A DNA stretch of 64,000 nt, taken from the NCBI GenBank assembly GCA_964036275.1, contig OZ038434.1:28071511-28135510 (forward strand), in the 5' to 3' direction. The DNA is from Litoditis marina (Eukaryota > Nematoda > Chromadorea > Rhabditida > Rhabditidae). A program made the position numbers and the translations under genes. The notes under the pieces are model-generated. The model saw only the letters and a program-made list of their open reading frames with translations, did no database searches and was not told where the DNA came from. Of this stretch, positions 47,307-58,451 are shown one piece after another (positions within the stretch are counted from its first letter, which is position 1; each line of letters opens with the position of its first letter).

Positions 47307-47624
47307 AGTTACAAACAGAAGTTTGTGTAATAAGAATATCGATGATAGAAATAGCAGTAATTAGTGGAAAGCCACTAAAATAGTTAACACGAAAACGCTT
47401 TTGATATAGACTTTATTAATATAAAATATAAGATGCGCGATTTACTTTACAAAAAGAAAGAAAAGAAAACTAAACAGAGAGAACAACAACTAAAAATAAA
47501 CCAGCTAGCCCAATTATGATGCAATATATTAAAGGACTGCGATGGGCGCGGCGGGACCCATATTTGTAAACGCAGTACAACGTAATGGTGGAAATAATAA
47601 CAGATAGTATCACAATACGTAACA
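47307..47624 (-). repeat. 5' LTR of the nested element (318 bp)
   Basis: In minus orientation this LTR leads into TGGGGGCCGAACC, the presumed primer-binding site. The leader between it and the gag ATG is about 445 bp. Confidence 0.88.
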
Positions 47625-48254
47625 TTTTACTCCCAACCAAAAACGCCCGCATAAAAAGTTCTTTGCGAAAAACCGTGCGAGAAACATCAATGGTTACTCT
47701 AAGTTTCCTAACGGTAACTCCAAGTTTCCTAACGGTAACTTTAAGTTCCCAAATGGTAACTCTAGGTTCTCTCCTCGCTCGTTCCCACCCTATCGCCCGT
47801 TCCCACCTTCTCGTTCGATTGCACCTCACCGTCCCCAACCTCAAAACATTCCTCTCCCACCCGTACCTCAACTTGTTGGCCAAAATATGCCTCCTGCACT
47901 CGCAGCTCGTTCCGTGACCATAGTACCTTTCCATCCGGTACGCCCTTCGATGTCGCAAGTGTTCTTTTATTAATATAACAGTCAATCTCATATTGTAACT
48001 CATATAACCTGCTTTTGCCACTCTCGTAACTCAGGGATAAGTCTTCTATTTTCTCAGGTTAATATTACATTTACGCTTCTGTCATGTATCAACAGCAAGT
48101 AATAAAGCAGCTGTTCACAAATTTTTGTTTTCTATTTTCGTTTTTGGAGAGACCCTTAAGGTCTCCGTTTTATTTTATGTTTCAGGACGACAATCGACCA
48201 AACCATCTACGATGTCGCCGGATCTCTCCTACCATTTCGCCGGAGCTCAATCAA

Positions 48255-48268
48255 CTACAGTGGGGGGA
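48255..48268 (+). promoter_or_regulatory. Polypurine tract before the 3' LTR
   Basis: AGTGGGGGGA directly abuts the 3' LTR at 48269, the position expected for plus-strand priming. Confidence 0.7.
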
Positions 48269-48524
48269 TGTCATGCCCCGCCTCTTGGGCGGAGCCCGGC
48301 CTGGCGAGTTCGCGGGTGGAGAGCCCGTCGGCTCTAGTCGTCGTGGAACATTATCTTCTTATCTTTATAATAAACATATATAATCCTGCGTTTCTGTAAT
48401 AATTCCTATATAACCATAAGTGCCTACTAAAGGAATCAGGTGCTGAGTGTTCGCCCGGCCGTTGCCCGGACTAGTAGATACCCTTGTGGCCTGGTCTGAT
48501 CACCCAAGTTACAACCGTATTTCA
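48269..48524 (+). repeat. 3' LTR (256 bp)
   Basis: Matches the 5' LTR except for one visible base. It is followed by the GAAG target duplication and the rest of G4 exon 10. Confidence 0.92.
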
Positions 48525-48928
48525 GAAGCAACAGACTGCGACCGCGAAGAGCTCTACATCTGTGAAAAACCGGCCGTGTAGTCATAAAAATTATCAAGTT
48601 TTTTCGGGGTGTGTTTTCATGTGTTCTGGGTGATAAAGTTCATATTGTGATTCATTGTTTGTTACATAACGAGCAGAATTCATGCAGATTACGTAAAACG
48701 AAGAAAGTAAAGTTTGCCATGTAACCTTTCTATGTTGACGATGTGAATATTCAACTCAACATCAAAACCAAGCGCCTGTCGATTTTGTGAAACAGTTTAG
48801 AATAGAATAGATTTATTCGTGATTTAACACGTGACTTTCACATAGTATGTGGCACTCCAAAAATGAGTGATTGGAGAGGAAAAGTGAAAAGAAAAAGGGT
48901 ATGGTTACCCTGTTACGCCCACATAATA

Positions 48929-49565
48929 TTACATGCAATTTAACAGTGCTGGACGACGGCGATTGAACCAAATGATTTGTGGGACAATAGTTATCTTGAA
49001 ATAGCGGTGTAATGAAGATATGTTTTGTAAAGAGATCATCCGGATTGGCATGTTTGGCTGGGATGAGCACGTTGGCTGCGCCATGTGTGAAAACAGAGGG
49101 ATGCAATAGACGGTCACAAAATACATAGTAATAAGACATAAATTCTGCGCTGTTCTGAGTTTGCCCGTTCTTGTAACTCTATACCAAAAATCGAATAGTT
49201 CGATCATGCATGCAACAATGCTATCCAGTGTCAAGACAGTTCAGTTAGTAACGTTGCCCCTAACCAATGACACTTCGTAGATCAGATTTCTACCACAGAG
49301 TACAGTGAACGGCCGCACTTCGCAACACCGCGGATAGACATAAATGTCATCCCACCTAATAAGACATAGAAAACATTTGTGACCATCCATATATACATAG
49401 GGATATATATTCAAACATCTTTGTGCTAGTGTAGGCTTTTGAAGTCTCAATCCCAACCAAGACATGTTTCACCCTCTCTCACTAGCACTATTGGAGATAA
49501 TGATCCGTTTTGGACAATCACCGTTATGTCCACACTGTGTGTATAGAAATAGAATGAAGGGAGAG
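48929..49565 (-). pseudogene. Degenerate Cys-rich ORF with in-frame TGA codons (copy 1)
   Basis: On the minus strand one frame runs from about 49565 to 48929, interrupted only by TGA codons near 49556, 49472 and 49238. It contains TQCGHNGDCPKRIIIS, MSWLGLRLQKPTLAQRCLNI, RWDDIYVYPRCCEVRP and FDFWYRVTRTGKLRTAQNLC. In the D2 copy the first TGA is TGG, so at least that stop is a recent Trp mutation. Protein-like composition supports a former gene. The family was not recognised. Confidence 0.4.
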
Positions 49566-49768
49566 ATTTTGTCTCATGCTGAGCTCTACAACTAATTGCG
49601 GCGATAGTTTTGGAGTGCCACAACTATTAATCGCATGTATTTCATCAGCTTTGTTTTCTTGACGGAACGGGGCATCATGGAACACATCGGTCGTGGAACA
49701 CTGTACAGCACTTGAATTGCAAGATCATCAACCACAGCTTGACAAACATTAGAGTAAATGTGTACACA

Positions 49769-50120
49769 TCAAACTACTTTTATTTTCGAAAGAAACTCTT
49801 TATGCTCAGCTTGAGACATGTTTGCACCATAAAATGATGTTGGAAGTAATCTTGACCAACGACGTATTTTCATGAAATAAGAGTGATAATACGGATTGAA
49901 CTTCGTAAAGTCTATTTGAATTTCAAATTGACTATTCCGGCCTCCGGTCGGGCGCAATATAAAAAAGTTGGAAAACTTCAATGGCGACACAGAGTTCAAA
50001 ATTTGCTTAAAGTTGATCAAATCAACTTGCACTCTTCTCACAGCTAGGTATTCGAGTTTAAACATTTTCAATCGATTCTCATACGAAGGTGCGTCTCTTG
50101 GCGAGACTCTGTTCAGTTCT
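49769..50120 (-). pseudogene. Possible terminal exon of an unknown minus-strand gene (copy 1)
   Basis: After an acceptor GCTTCAG (50126-50121) the minus strand is open to TGA near 49769, about 117 codons: ELNRVSPRDAPSYENRLKMF..., LINFKQILNSVSPLKFSNFF..., ending LSKIKVV. A dispersed repeat begins right at the acceptor, so any upstream exons have been cut off. The style recalls C-terminal domains of nematode F-box proteins, but no diagnostic motif is seen. The frame is preserved in the D2 copy. Confidence 0.35.
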
Positions 50121-50668
50121 CTGAAGCCTGAACGCTAGTAGATACGCTAGGTCTGAAAAAAATCAAGTAGTTTTCCAAGGTCTTACTGTAGATGGGCGCC
50201 GGATATCGGATATACACTGCAATTCGTATACCGTTCCTTTGTGGAATGAAATGTTTTTCATTAAAAGTGCTTTGATACTTTTTTGTATGTTTCTTTTGTC
50301 GGTTTAGTTACCTCGTTTAAGATATGTGTACTGTATATGATTTTTCAGTCCAATCTATCTCAAGTGAAAATGCTCCGAAATGTGTGTTATGATAACACTG
50401 TTTATTATAAACACTGTGTATGTCAATGAGAAACACTGAAAACATATTTTGGTTCACTTATAATATAAACTTTCCTTTGGAGTGGAGTAGTTTTAGCCTT
50501 CCGACGCGCCAATTGACGACGCCCGGTTTTTACGCGCGCCGTTTTTCTGTACTTTCGAAATTTATCGATTTGTGACTGCTCGTCTAAATTTTTTCATTAA
50601 TTATTGTTTTCTTTCTTTTTATTTGCTATTCCATATATTTTTGTTCAATAACGGTTGTTTGGCTTCAG

Positions 50669-51967
50669 GATGGTATCGTGGAGTGTAGTCACAGTGTGGG
50701 AGAGGACGATACTCAAACCAGTAGGTTTCAATTTGCCTATATTTCAACCTCTTCAGGTGGTTGTATTTTTCGTTATTAAATTTGTGCTATGGTTCATCAG
50801 GAACTATAAGCCGGGACACTCGGTCAACTTTTCGAATACGGTGTTTTTGTTTGCTTGTTATTAAGTTGAATAACTTCCAGTTGAATAGAATAAGAAATGA
50901 GCTTGCAAAATGGAATGATCCAATTTCCTTCGATTTCGCTTTGAAGAAAGCGTGTGTTGTACTAGTAACGAGCTATGCATATTTAAAATTGCCATTTATA
51001 TTGCATTTAGAGTGTGAATTTGATTTTTTGATGATTTTGCATTGAAAATGATGGATTTTCTCAGTTTCCACGAATAATTTGATTTTTAACCGAGTTAAGC
51101 CGGCTTTTCAGGTTACTACTGTTCTGCATAACAGGCGAGCGTTACTTTTAATTACATTTAGTCGATAGAAACTTTTATTTTAATTATAGGTTCCGTGGAG
51201 CAACCGACTCTGGTCTTCAAAATCTACGACAAATCTGGGTGATCCATGGATTTTGATCGTTAGTGAGTGAGGTGGGTTCTGCTTATTTGTTTTATCAGAT
51301 TTGTGTCTGAAAATACTCAGTCACTTTCGCTGCTGTAAATGATGAACGATATAATGCTGATGTTCTTGTTTATTTTCGCTGAACTTTTATGGTTGACGGA
51401 CAACAGGTCCGATTTCAAATCGACCGCGACATCAGGTCCGATAACTGCGACAATGGGCCCGGTTTAGACCAATTTTCGTTTGACTAACTTTAATGTTTTT
51501 GATCTTGTTTTGGTGGCTTTAACTATACAAAAAAAGATGTAACAGAAAAAAGTCAATGATTCAATTCGAATAATGCATGAAACTTAAAGAATTGATGAGA
51601 TACTCTACCGGACCTGTTGTCGCTGCTATCGGGCCTGATGTTGCGGTCAACCTACCGGACCTGTTGTCGCGTAATCAACTTTTATGGAAAATGCTCTACA
51701 ATTTTATTGTTGACCTCCGAAATGAACACCCAATGAGATTTAACTGATTAACTGGTTGGGACACCCGTGACCGTGAGAGATCAGATTAGCTGTCTAACTG
51801 TCGTATGTTTGTATTTGAACCAATTTCAGGCTGGGAATATTTCCGCTAGCAGCCAGCACCACCAGCCACCGCTTAGCGTCCACCTCCGAGAAGACCAGAG
51901 TTGCCGCGACCGGTCACATCCACCAGTTCCTTGGTTCCTTCAGCTTTCCCACCTCCACAGAAGTTTG
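50669..51967 (+). CDS. Candidate three-exon gene fragment, unknown function (copy 1)
   Basis: Three plus-strand exons join in phase: 50669-50756 (DGIVECSHSVGEDDTQTSRF...), 51190-51238 (GSVEQPTLVFKIYDKSG) and 51830 to about 51967 (LGIFPLAASTTSHRLASTSE...GHIHQFLGSFSFPTSTEV). Each has acceptable TTCAG/ATAG acceptors and GT donors. No start or stop exon was identified. An alternative reading of the first exon is a 65-aa frame starting MVSWSVVTVWERT with a membrane-like segment. The same structure recurs in D2. Confidence 0.25.
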
Positions 51968-52744
51968 GTTTGTTTCCATTTTGTACAAACACCATATACC
52001 TTACACCGCCATGAGTTGCTCAGTGGTTCTGAAAACTATGTTTTTTCGAATCATGTCGCGTGTCGCCTGCAAAATAGTCAAAATCTGCACTTTTCGTTCA
52101 ATCTTTTGCGTTAACATCATGCGTTTACAACTTGCGGTCCTTCTTTTGTAACTTTAAACTCATCAACTGATAAGAATATCTTGGCGGTGTAGGATTTTGT
52201 AGTTCCCATAACCCATACTATTCTCGTACTATCATTTGAATATTGAATTTCTCAAATGTTGTCTGTTGTATACGTATAGCCTTAGACTCATGTTGTTCAA
52301 GTAAATTGTGCATTATAGATAGATCTCGTTTTTGTAACAGTAGATTCTCATACAAAAGTCGAAGTATGGAAGTTGTGTAACATGGTTAGTGTTTTAGTGT
52401 CAAAATGGTGCAGAGGAGCAGAGGTATAGGTTCGGAAAGATGTCTCATTTTACTGTTAAAACTAAAATGGTAGTTTTGCGATTACTGGTCACATTTAATT
52501 GTTCGAACCAATTACTAGATTGCTGCTGATATGAATATTATTGTTTAAGGTTGTTTATTAGGATATTACATTCAATGTTTATTGAGTTTGCGTTGTTGAC
52601 ATGAGTAACATTATTTGCTCAATATCGGTTCACAATGTGTTTATGTTTTATTACGAAATCGGAGAAACTTGGTTTATTGTGGCGTTTTTGTAAGTTTACG
52701 GTCGTTGTTTTCATACAGATGAGGTTCGCATCGACTATTTGCGG

Positions 52745-52751
52745 TATAAAA
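52745..52751 (+). promoter_or_regulatory. TATA-like box of lectin gene G5
   Basis: TATAAAA about 380 bp before the G5 ATG, within the same conserved block as G3 and G4. Confidence 0.5.
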
Positions 52752-53130
52752 CGAGATCCAAACACCCATTAAACAAGGTTAGTACGAAACCGACAGCATC
52801 TTCAATTTTCATCTTTTTGTCTTACAATTTGTGAAACCGCTGGCCGTTTTTAGTTCCAGAATCTGGTATACTATCAGCCAGTTGCCCAGTTACTTGAAAC
52901 ATGTTGAACACAGCCGAACTGAGATAGGTGCTAAGACAAAGTACACGATTGCTCATTAGGGTGTTAACTTCACATCACTACTCTTTTCACTCCAAGTATA
53001 ATCTAAGTATAACTTTCTCTAATTCGCACAGCAACACTCGGTCGGTATACAACTCTTCGGTGTGACCACGGATACGTAGATAGATATTTTCAGAGATTAC
53101 AAATCATGTTATTTTTTATATTAGGCATTG

Positions 53131-56100
53131 ATGTTGGCCACGGCACTCGTAGTCTCTGTCCTCAGCTTCCTTGCCGAACAGGCTCACTCGGCTCCAAACT
53201 TCAACTCGGGTAAGATTTTCTTCCCATTGCCAATACTACGTATGAGGCTACCTTGGCTCGTACATTGAGCACCATTCTGTTACTTGCTGTCAGAACTTCT
53301 GTGAAAATCCACAAACTGTCTTTTTTAGTTATTGCCATGAAACTCGGAACTAGCACAATTCTCGGAAAGCGAAACCGTTCTAACTCACCTAAAAGTTTGA
53401 TCTTACATCAAATGGAACTTAATTTAGCATGACGATTTAATTTTCAAGGATCGAAATGTGATCCTGGATGGTACTATCTGCGTTCAACCCATTCTTGTTA
53501 CAGGGTGAGTTGAAACATGTTCTCGCTCTTTCCAAGTGTTTTGGAAAAAAAAACACCGTGTAGTGCTTAACTGCTAATTTTTGACGAAGTGTAGGTTTGT
53601 TAATTTGTTTGTATAGTTAATCACTGATGAAAACGTGCAGTGTTTTTTCCAACGGTTTAGCTGCGGACGCTAGCACCGCCTTTGATATTTTGCTAATAGA
53701 AACTACGATCTTCTGACCAGGCATGTTCATGAATAGCCAGATAGTTGGAACGCACACATGCTATTATTTCATTGAAAAAAAAGCTCGAGTTGTTGCGTGT
53801 TTTAGAGGAAACGAACAAACGTGTCGTATCCCGCAGTTTGACATGGTGAGCTCGTTTAACGCATACATCTAACTTGTAGATTGACATACACACGCGAAAT
53901 ACATAATAAAAATCACACAGAACACGAAGAAGCACTAACAAACATTACAATGAGAGAAAATAAATCATTCTCTATTATGTTCATATTTCGTTTTCTTCTA
54001 CACTTTTTTGTTGAACAGCTCAGAATTTCAACAGGCCGGAGACATAACACAGATATTTGGGTACGCTGCATACTACTGTAAGCTGGACCAAGCACATATA
54101 GCTTCAATTCACTCAGATGAGGAGAACGAGTTTGTGACACGTGAGTTGGAATTGTAAAATAAAAACGGAACTCAACCAAATATGTTTTTTCCGCAAACGA
54201 TATATAAGATCCATTCGAATTAAAGCAAGTCTAAACAATGTTTTTCCGCGAGCAGATCACATCAGATTAGTTCATAACACTTCCGTTCGTAAATCATGAA
54301 GTCTATTCTAGAAAACTTAGATAGAAAGAAGAAAATACAGGAAAAACCCCTCTTTTCACTCGAATACCAGTTTAAAAGACGTTTAAGGTGTATTTGTCAT
54401 TCTTCACATGGTTTTCATCATGTACTGGTTTGCGCACTTAGGTGAAATGTGTAAAACGAAATATATTCAAACATGTAGAAGATTGTTTAAACTCATTGAA
54501 CATTTGGTGTAAACTATATCATTCAGATACTATTTCCTCAGTTACAAGCGAACTCCAATGGATTGGGCTAATAGAAAAAGGATCCGAATGGATAAATACG
54601 GATGGTAGTCCCTACGACTACAATAATTGGGTGGCAGGACATTATGCACACTACAACTGTACAGCGGTAAAATGAATGTTCCTGATTGTTGAAATGGATT
54701 CTGCTTCGATATTCATGTGATATAAAAATTGCACTCTTCAGAACATTAGTCCGAACAAGCTCTTCAGAACATTAGTCCGCGATGTTGGATTTGTGTTCAT
54801 TGCAGGCTAACCAGCTCCAAAACTATCGATGGATCACTATAAATTGCAAAACTCAGGCAAATTATGTATGTAAGAAAAACGCTTACGGAGCGCGCGTTAC
54901 AGGTCGGTGAAACGCGTTCTAGCCATTTTCTCTTTCTCTCCTCCTTTAACGTCGGTTTCCAAGACAATTTCTAACTTGTCGACAATGACCACACTAGAAA
55001 TAATGTGTTTCTTGATATCAATTTTATGTTGGTCCCTATAAGCCGGGTAATTAACACATTCGAGTAAAACTAGCATTTTTTTCTATTAGTTTAGAGGAAG
55101 CATCTCAGACACGGTTGAAAACATGAAAACAGAACCAAAATATCAATCTTATTCTGCTCTGTATAAAAGCACTCACAACTGGCTAATACTCTCACTGCCA
55201 AGATAATTTCTCCAAAGTTGATTCCGAGCGAGAAAAAACTAAGTGTGACAATGGTGAAATTTCAGAACCGTCCACTAAACCCAGCGTTGCTACAACCACT
55301 ACAAGACCAACGACGACCACAACAAGTAACGTTTTATCAGGGGCACATTCATATGAATACGATTGATATCAATTCAGCTTTATCTTCTCAGCAATCCTTC
55401 TTTCATATTCTTTCTTGTTCTCTCTTCATTTTTCTCTCCTCTCACGAATTTTCATGATACTGAATTCCTAAAATTTCACAATGAGTTTTTGAACGAGAAG
55501 TTTTCCACGTTTTTCCACAAGAATGAGTTTTTCACGTAGGTACAATTATCATTTACGTGGAAGTAGATTTTGGACTAACCAGTTTTTGGAATTATATGTT
55601 TTTGTGCATCCGTGCATCCAAAAGATATTTTTCTACACCTAGGAACAAAAATCAATAGTGAGGTTCTAACAAAAGTATTTCAATAAACATTGGGTTAATT
55701 ATTTGAACAACGTATATTGTGTCACTAGCACGTTTTGGATGTTATAGCTAAATGAATGTGCACATTCATTTAACTATTTTAATAAACCTGTTACAATTTA
55801 TTCAGAGAGTGTCACGTGTGCTCCGGGATGGGAGTTCTCAACCTCAACGAAATCGTGTTACAAGGTTAATGTGCAGAACTTTCAGTAATATCCATTGTAG
55901 TACTCAACGCTTTTATTACCAAATCAGTGATAGTTACGGAATTAGAACTAACGACAACGCGGCTGTGGTCCAGCTTTAAATGAGTGTGTGCCGAAACCAG
56001 TTTTTTATTTGCCCGACTGCACATTCAGTTAACTGAAAGAACACTATACTTGGTTTAGTGGCGTTCATTGCATTCACTACAGGTTGGAAGGGGTTACAAA

Positions 56101-57264
56101 ACGTTTGCGGCGGCTGAGGAAGACTGTCAAGTGGAAGGATCACATGTTGTATCTATCAATTCTCCTAGCGAGCAGGAGTTTGTTGTCGGTTGGTATTGAA
56201 TTTGTTCTCACCAATTCAATAGCAAACGAAAATTGTACAACTGCCCCCCCCCCCCCCTCACCCCTAGTCCTCCCCGTACTCCCTATAGAGAGGGGGGTTA
56301 TCGTAACAATCGCCCCCCACTCAACCCTGCAGTAAAGAAGGACGCTGTACAATCATCCCCCAATGGGGGTGAGGAGGGTGATTGTACCACGGGTCGGATT
56401 CCAATCTACTTTGTCTTTGACTCAACGGGAGGAGGGGGGGGGGGGGGGGGGTAGAGTATGTACAATACACTCGTCTATATCATTCCATTGTTTTATAGTG
56501 TCTATGAATAACAGTTTCTTCGTCATTCAACGACTGAAATTAATGCTCATCAGTTAAAATCGATTCATATTTGCGCAAACATGAACTTTTTTTTTCTTTT
56601 TTTTCGTGTGGATCATATTTTCAACCAGGTTTATCAAAAGTATTTCAGGTCTGCTGCCAAGAAGACACTGGCTAGGAATGACAAAATACAACGGTAAGGA
56701 TTGGATTTGGACAGACGGAACATTTTTGGGTTGGTCCAAACTCGAAGATGATATCAAGGACAGAAAATGTGCTATGGTGAGTAACAAAACAATGCATGAA
56801 CAATTTTAGAGTAAACCGTCGAAAAGTTAATATCAACTAGTTGAAAAGTTAATATCAACTATAGAATGAAGCAAGAAAATCAAATCAAGCAGATCAAGAG
56901 ACTCATACCCTTTATAATAATAAGATAATAATAATCTTTTACGGCAACTATTTCAGCCGTGTTTCACTTCATCCATACAATTACAACCGAGACAATGATT
57001 ACATTATTGTAGTTTCCGTAGCTTTGCCAATCAACTGAACCCGTAACCTCTTAGTTCAGGCTTCTTAACTCGTTGAATGTCATTACGCAATTTTAGAGCA
57101 GAAACTTAGTCTAAACTTCTACTCGTATCTTCTTTGCAATGAAAAATATATAGATATGTTATGACAATATGTTTCAGATGCGTTCTTTCATGCAAAATAG
57201 TGGCTGGGAAGCAACAGACTGCGACCGCGAAGAGCTCTACATCTGTGAAAAACCGGCCGTGTAG
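53131..57264 (+). CDS. G5: intact secreted C-type lectin with two CTLDs (305 aa)
   Basis: Ten exons in phase: 53131-53209, 53449-53504, 54035-54140, 54527-54666, 54806-54902, 55266-55325, 55806-55864, 56083-56188, 56649-56776, 57178-57264. The signal peptide begins MLATALVVSVLSFLAEQAHSA. CTLD1 contains GWYYLRSTHSCYR, ASIHSDEENEFV, WIGLIEKGSEWINTDGSP and YVCKK. A Thr-rich linker (EPSTKPSVATTTTRPTTTTT) precedes CTLD2, with CAPGWE, FAAAEEDC, HWLGMTKYNGKDWIWTDG and YICE. No EPN or QPD triplet is present. It is the undamaged duplicate of G4. Exon 3, in CTLD1, differs most from G4 (GDITQIFGYAAYYCKLD), hinting at divergence of the ligand-facing region. Confidence 0.9.
56219..56475. repeat. G/C-tract inverted element in G5 intron 8
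   Basis: Orthologous to the G4 intron 8 element, but the C tract is 14 (versus 11) and the G tract 18 (versus 12). The intervening sequence is nearly identical, so the tracts have changed length since duplication. Confidence 0.75.
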
Positions 57265-57611
57265 TCATAAAAATTATCAAGTTTTTTCGGGTGGTGTTTT
57301 CATGTGTTCTGGGTGATAAAGTTCATATTGTGATTCATTGTTTGTTACATAACGAGCAGAATGCATGCAGATTACGTGAAACGAAGAAAGTAAAGTTTGC
57401 CATGTAACCTTTCTATGTTGACGATGTGAATATTCAACTCAACATCAAAACCAAGCGCCTGTCGATTTTGTGAAACAGTTTAGAGTAGAATAGATTTATT
57501 CGTGATTTAACACGTGACTTTCACATAGTATGTGGCACTCCAAAAATGAGTGATTGGAGAGGAAAAGTGAAAAGAAAAGGGTATGGTTACCCTGTTACGC
57601 GCCCATAATAT

Positions 57612-58248
57612 TACATGCAATTTAACAGTGCTGGACGACGGCGATTGAACCAAATGATTTGTGGGACAATAGTTATCTTGAAATAGACGTTGTAATGAAG
57701 ATATGTTTTGTAAAGAGATCATCCGGATTGGCATGTTTGGCTGGGATGAGCACGTTGGCTGCGCCATGTGTGAAAACAGAGGGATGCAATAGACGGTCAC
57801 AAAATACATAGTAATAAGACATAAATTCTGCGCTGTTCTGAGTTTGCCCGTTCTTGTAACTCTATACCAAAAATCGAATAGTTCGATCATGCATGCAACA
57901 ATGCTATCCAGTGTCAAGACAGTTCAGTTAGTAACGTTGCCCCTAACCAATGACACTTCGTAGATCAGATTTCTACCACAGAGTACAGTGAACGGCCGCA
58001 CTTCGCAACACCGCGGATAGACATAAATGTCATCCCACCTAATAAGACATAGAAAACATTTGTGACCATCCATATATACATAGGGATATATATTCAAACA
58101 TCTTTGTGCTAGTGTAGGCTTTTGAAGTCTCAATCCCAACCAAGACATGTTTCACCCTCTCTCACTAGCACTATTGGAGATAATGATCCGTTTTGGACAA
58201 TCACCGTTATGTCCACACTGTGTGTATAGAAATAGAATGAAGGGAGAG
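57612..58248 (-). pseudogene. Degenerate Cys-rich ORF (copy 2)
   Basis: Duplicate of 48929-49565. The most upstream TGA of copy 1 is TGG here (AWDKISPF...), while the TGA codons before MSWLG and after NVTN remain. A small insertion near 57690 shifts the frame near the C-terminus. Confidence 0.4.
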
Positions 58249-58451
58249 ATTTTGTCCCATGCTGAGCTCTACAACTAATTGCGGCGATAGTTTTGGAGTG
58301 CCACAACTATTAATCGCATGTATTTCATCAGCTTTGTTTTCTTGACGGAACGGGGCATCATGGAACACATCGGTCGTGGAACACTGTACAGCACTTGAAT
58401 TGCAAGATCATCAACCACAGCTTGACAAACAGTAGAGTAAATGTGTACACA

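Larger units (their letters stand above)
44451..47624 (-). mobile_element. Nested gag-only LTR retrotransposon
   Basis: LTRs of 318 bp at 44451-44768 and 47307-47624 look identical by eye. In minus orientation they run TGTTAC...GTAACT. The duplication TTTT lies at 44447-44450 and 47625-47628. A primer-binding site (TGGGGGCCGAACCG) follows the 5' LTR at 47306 downward. The interior holds a gag gene and then only about 85 bp before the 3' LTR, so pol is missing. It is a non-autonomous deletion derivative that must have been mobilised in trans, very recently. Confidence 0.88.
44256..47973 (+). pseudogene. ORF-B: basic repeat-rich ORF of the LTR element, split by a nested element
   Basis: The first part (44256-44450, 65 codons) has a Thr-Pro-Ser repeat block (TPTPTSQPS three times) and a basic end (RRRFFNQKRF). 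The nested LTR element occupies 44451-47624 with the duplication TTTT. The frame resumes exactly at 47629 and runs 114 codons to TAA at 47971-47973, with four FPNGN-type repeats and a Pro/Arg-rich tail. Because frame is preserved across the insertion after discounting the duplication, this was a single ORF of about 179 codons. The composition (Asn, Pro, Lys, Arg) suggests RNA or protein binding. No domain recognised. Confidence 0.6.
33584..48524 (+). mobile_element. Full-length Ty3/gypsy-type LTR retrotransposon with envelope-like gene and extra genes
   Basis: Direct LTRs at 33584-33839 and 48269-48524 begin TGTCATG and end ATTTCA. The 4-bp duplication GAAG lies at 33580-33583 and 48525-48528. 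The empty site is intact in the paralog G5 near 57206-57213. A primer-binding site follows the 5' LTR and a purine tract precedes the 3' LTR. Without the nested element the length is about 11.8 kb. Internal order: 1.25-kb leader, Gag-envelope-like-Pol reading frame, antisense EGF-membrane gene, two overlapping sense ORFs. The protease-RT-RNaseH-integrase order identifies the Ty3/gypsy (Metaviridae) class. The LTRs show one visible mismatch, so insertion is recent. Confidence 0.92.
28640..48581 (+). pseudogene. G4: two-CTLD lectin gene disrupted by an LTR element in exon 10
   Basis: Exons 1-9 are intact and in phase: 28640-28718, 28960-29015, 30440-30545, 30928-31067, 31204-31300, 31651-31710, 32186-32244, 32463-32568, 33021-33148. 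Exon 10 starts at 33550 and is interrupted at 33583 by the LTR retrotransposon. The remaining exon sequence, with its TAG, lies at 48529-48581. Without the insertion the order would be a signal peptide, CTLD1, Thr-rich linker and CTLD2, as in G5. As it stands, translation would run from ...NSGWE into the 5' LTR and lose the last conserved cysteines of CTLD2. The gene is otherwise nearly identical to G5, so inactivation is recent. Confidence 0.88.
48582..52580. other. Flank D1 downstream of G4, duplicated as D2
   Basis: This 4-kb region is repeated at 57265-61274 with few differences. It contains the degenerate coding fragments listed separately. The remainder, including about 52120-52580, holds nothing I can name. 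Confidence 0.7.

Noticed and set aside
47470..48021. 183-codon minus-strand frame ending in the nested element's LTR
   Set aside because: Its N-terminal part is the antisense of the ORF-B repeats; only the LTR-derived C-terminal hydrophobic part recurs, and that is reported at the other LTR.
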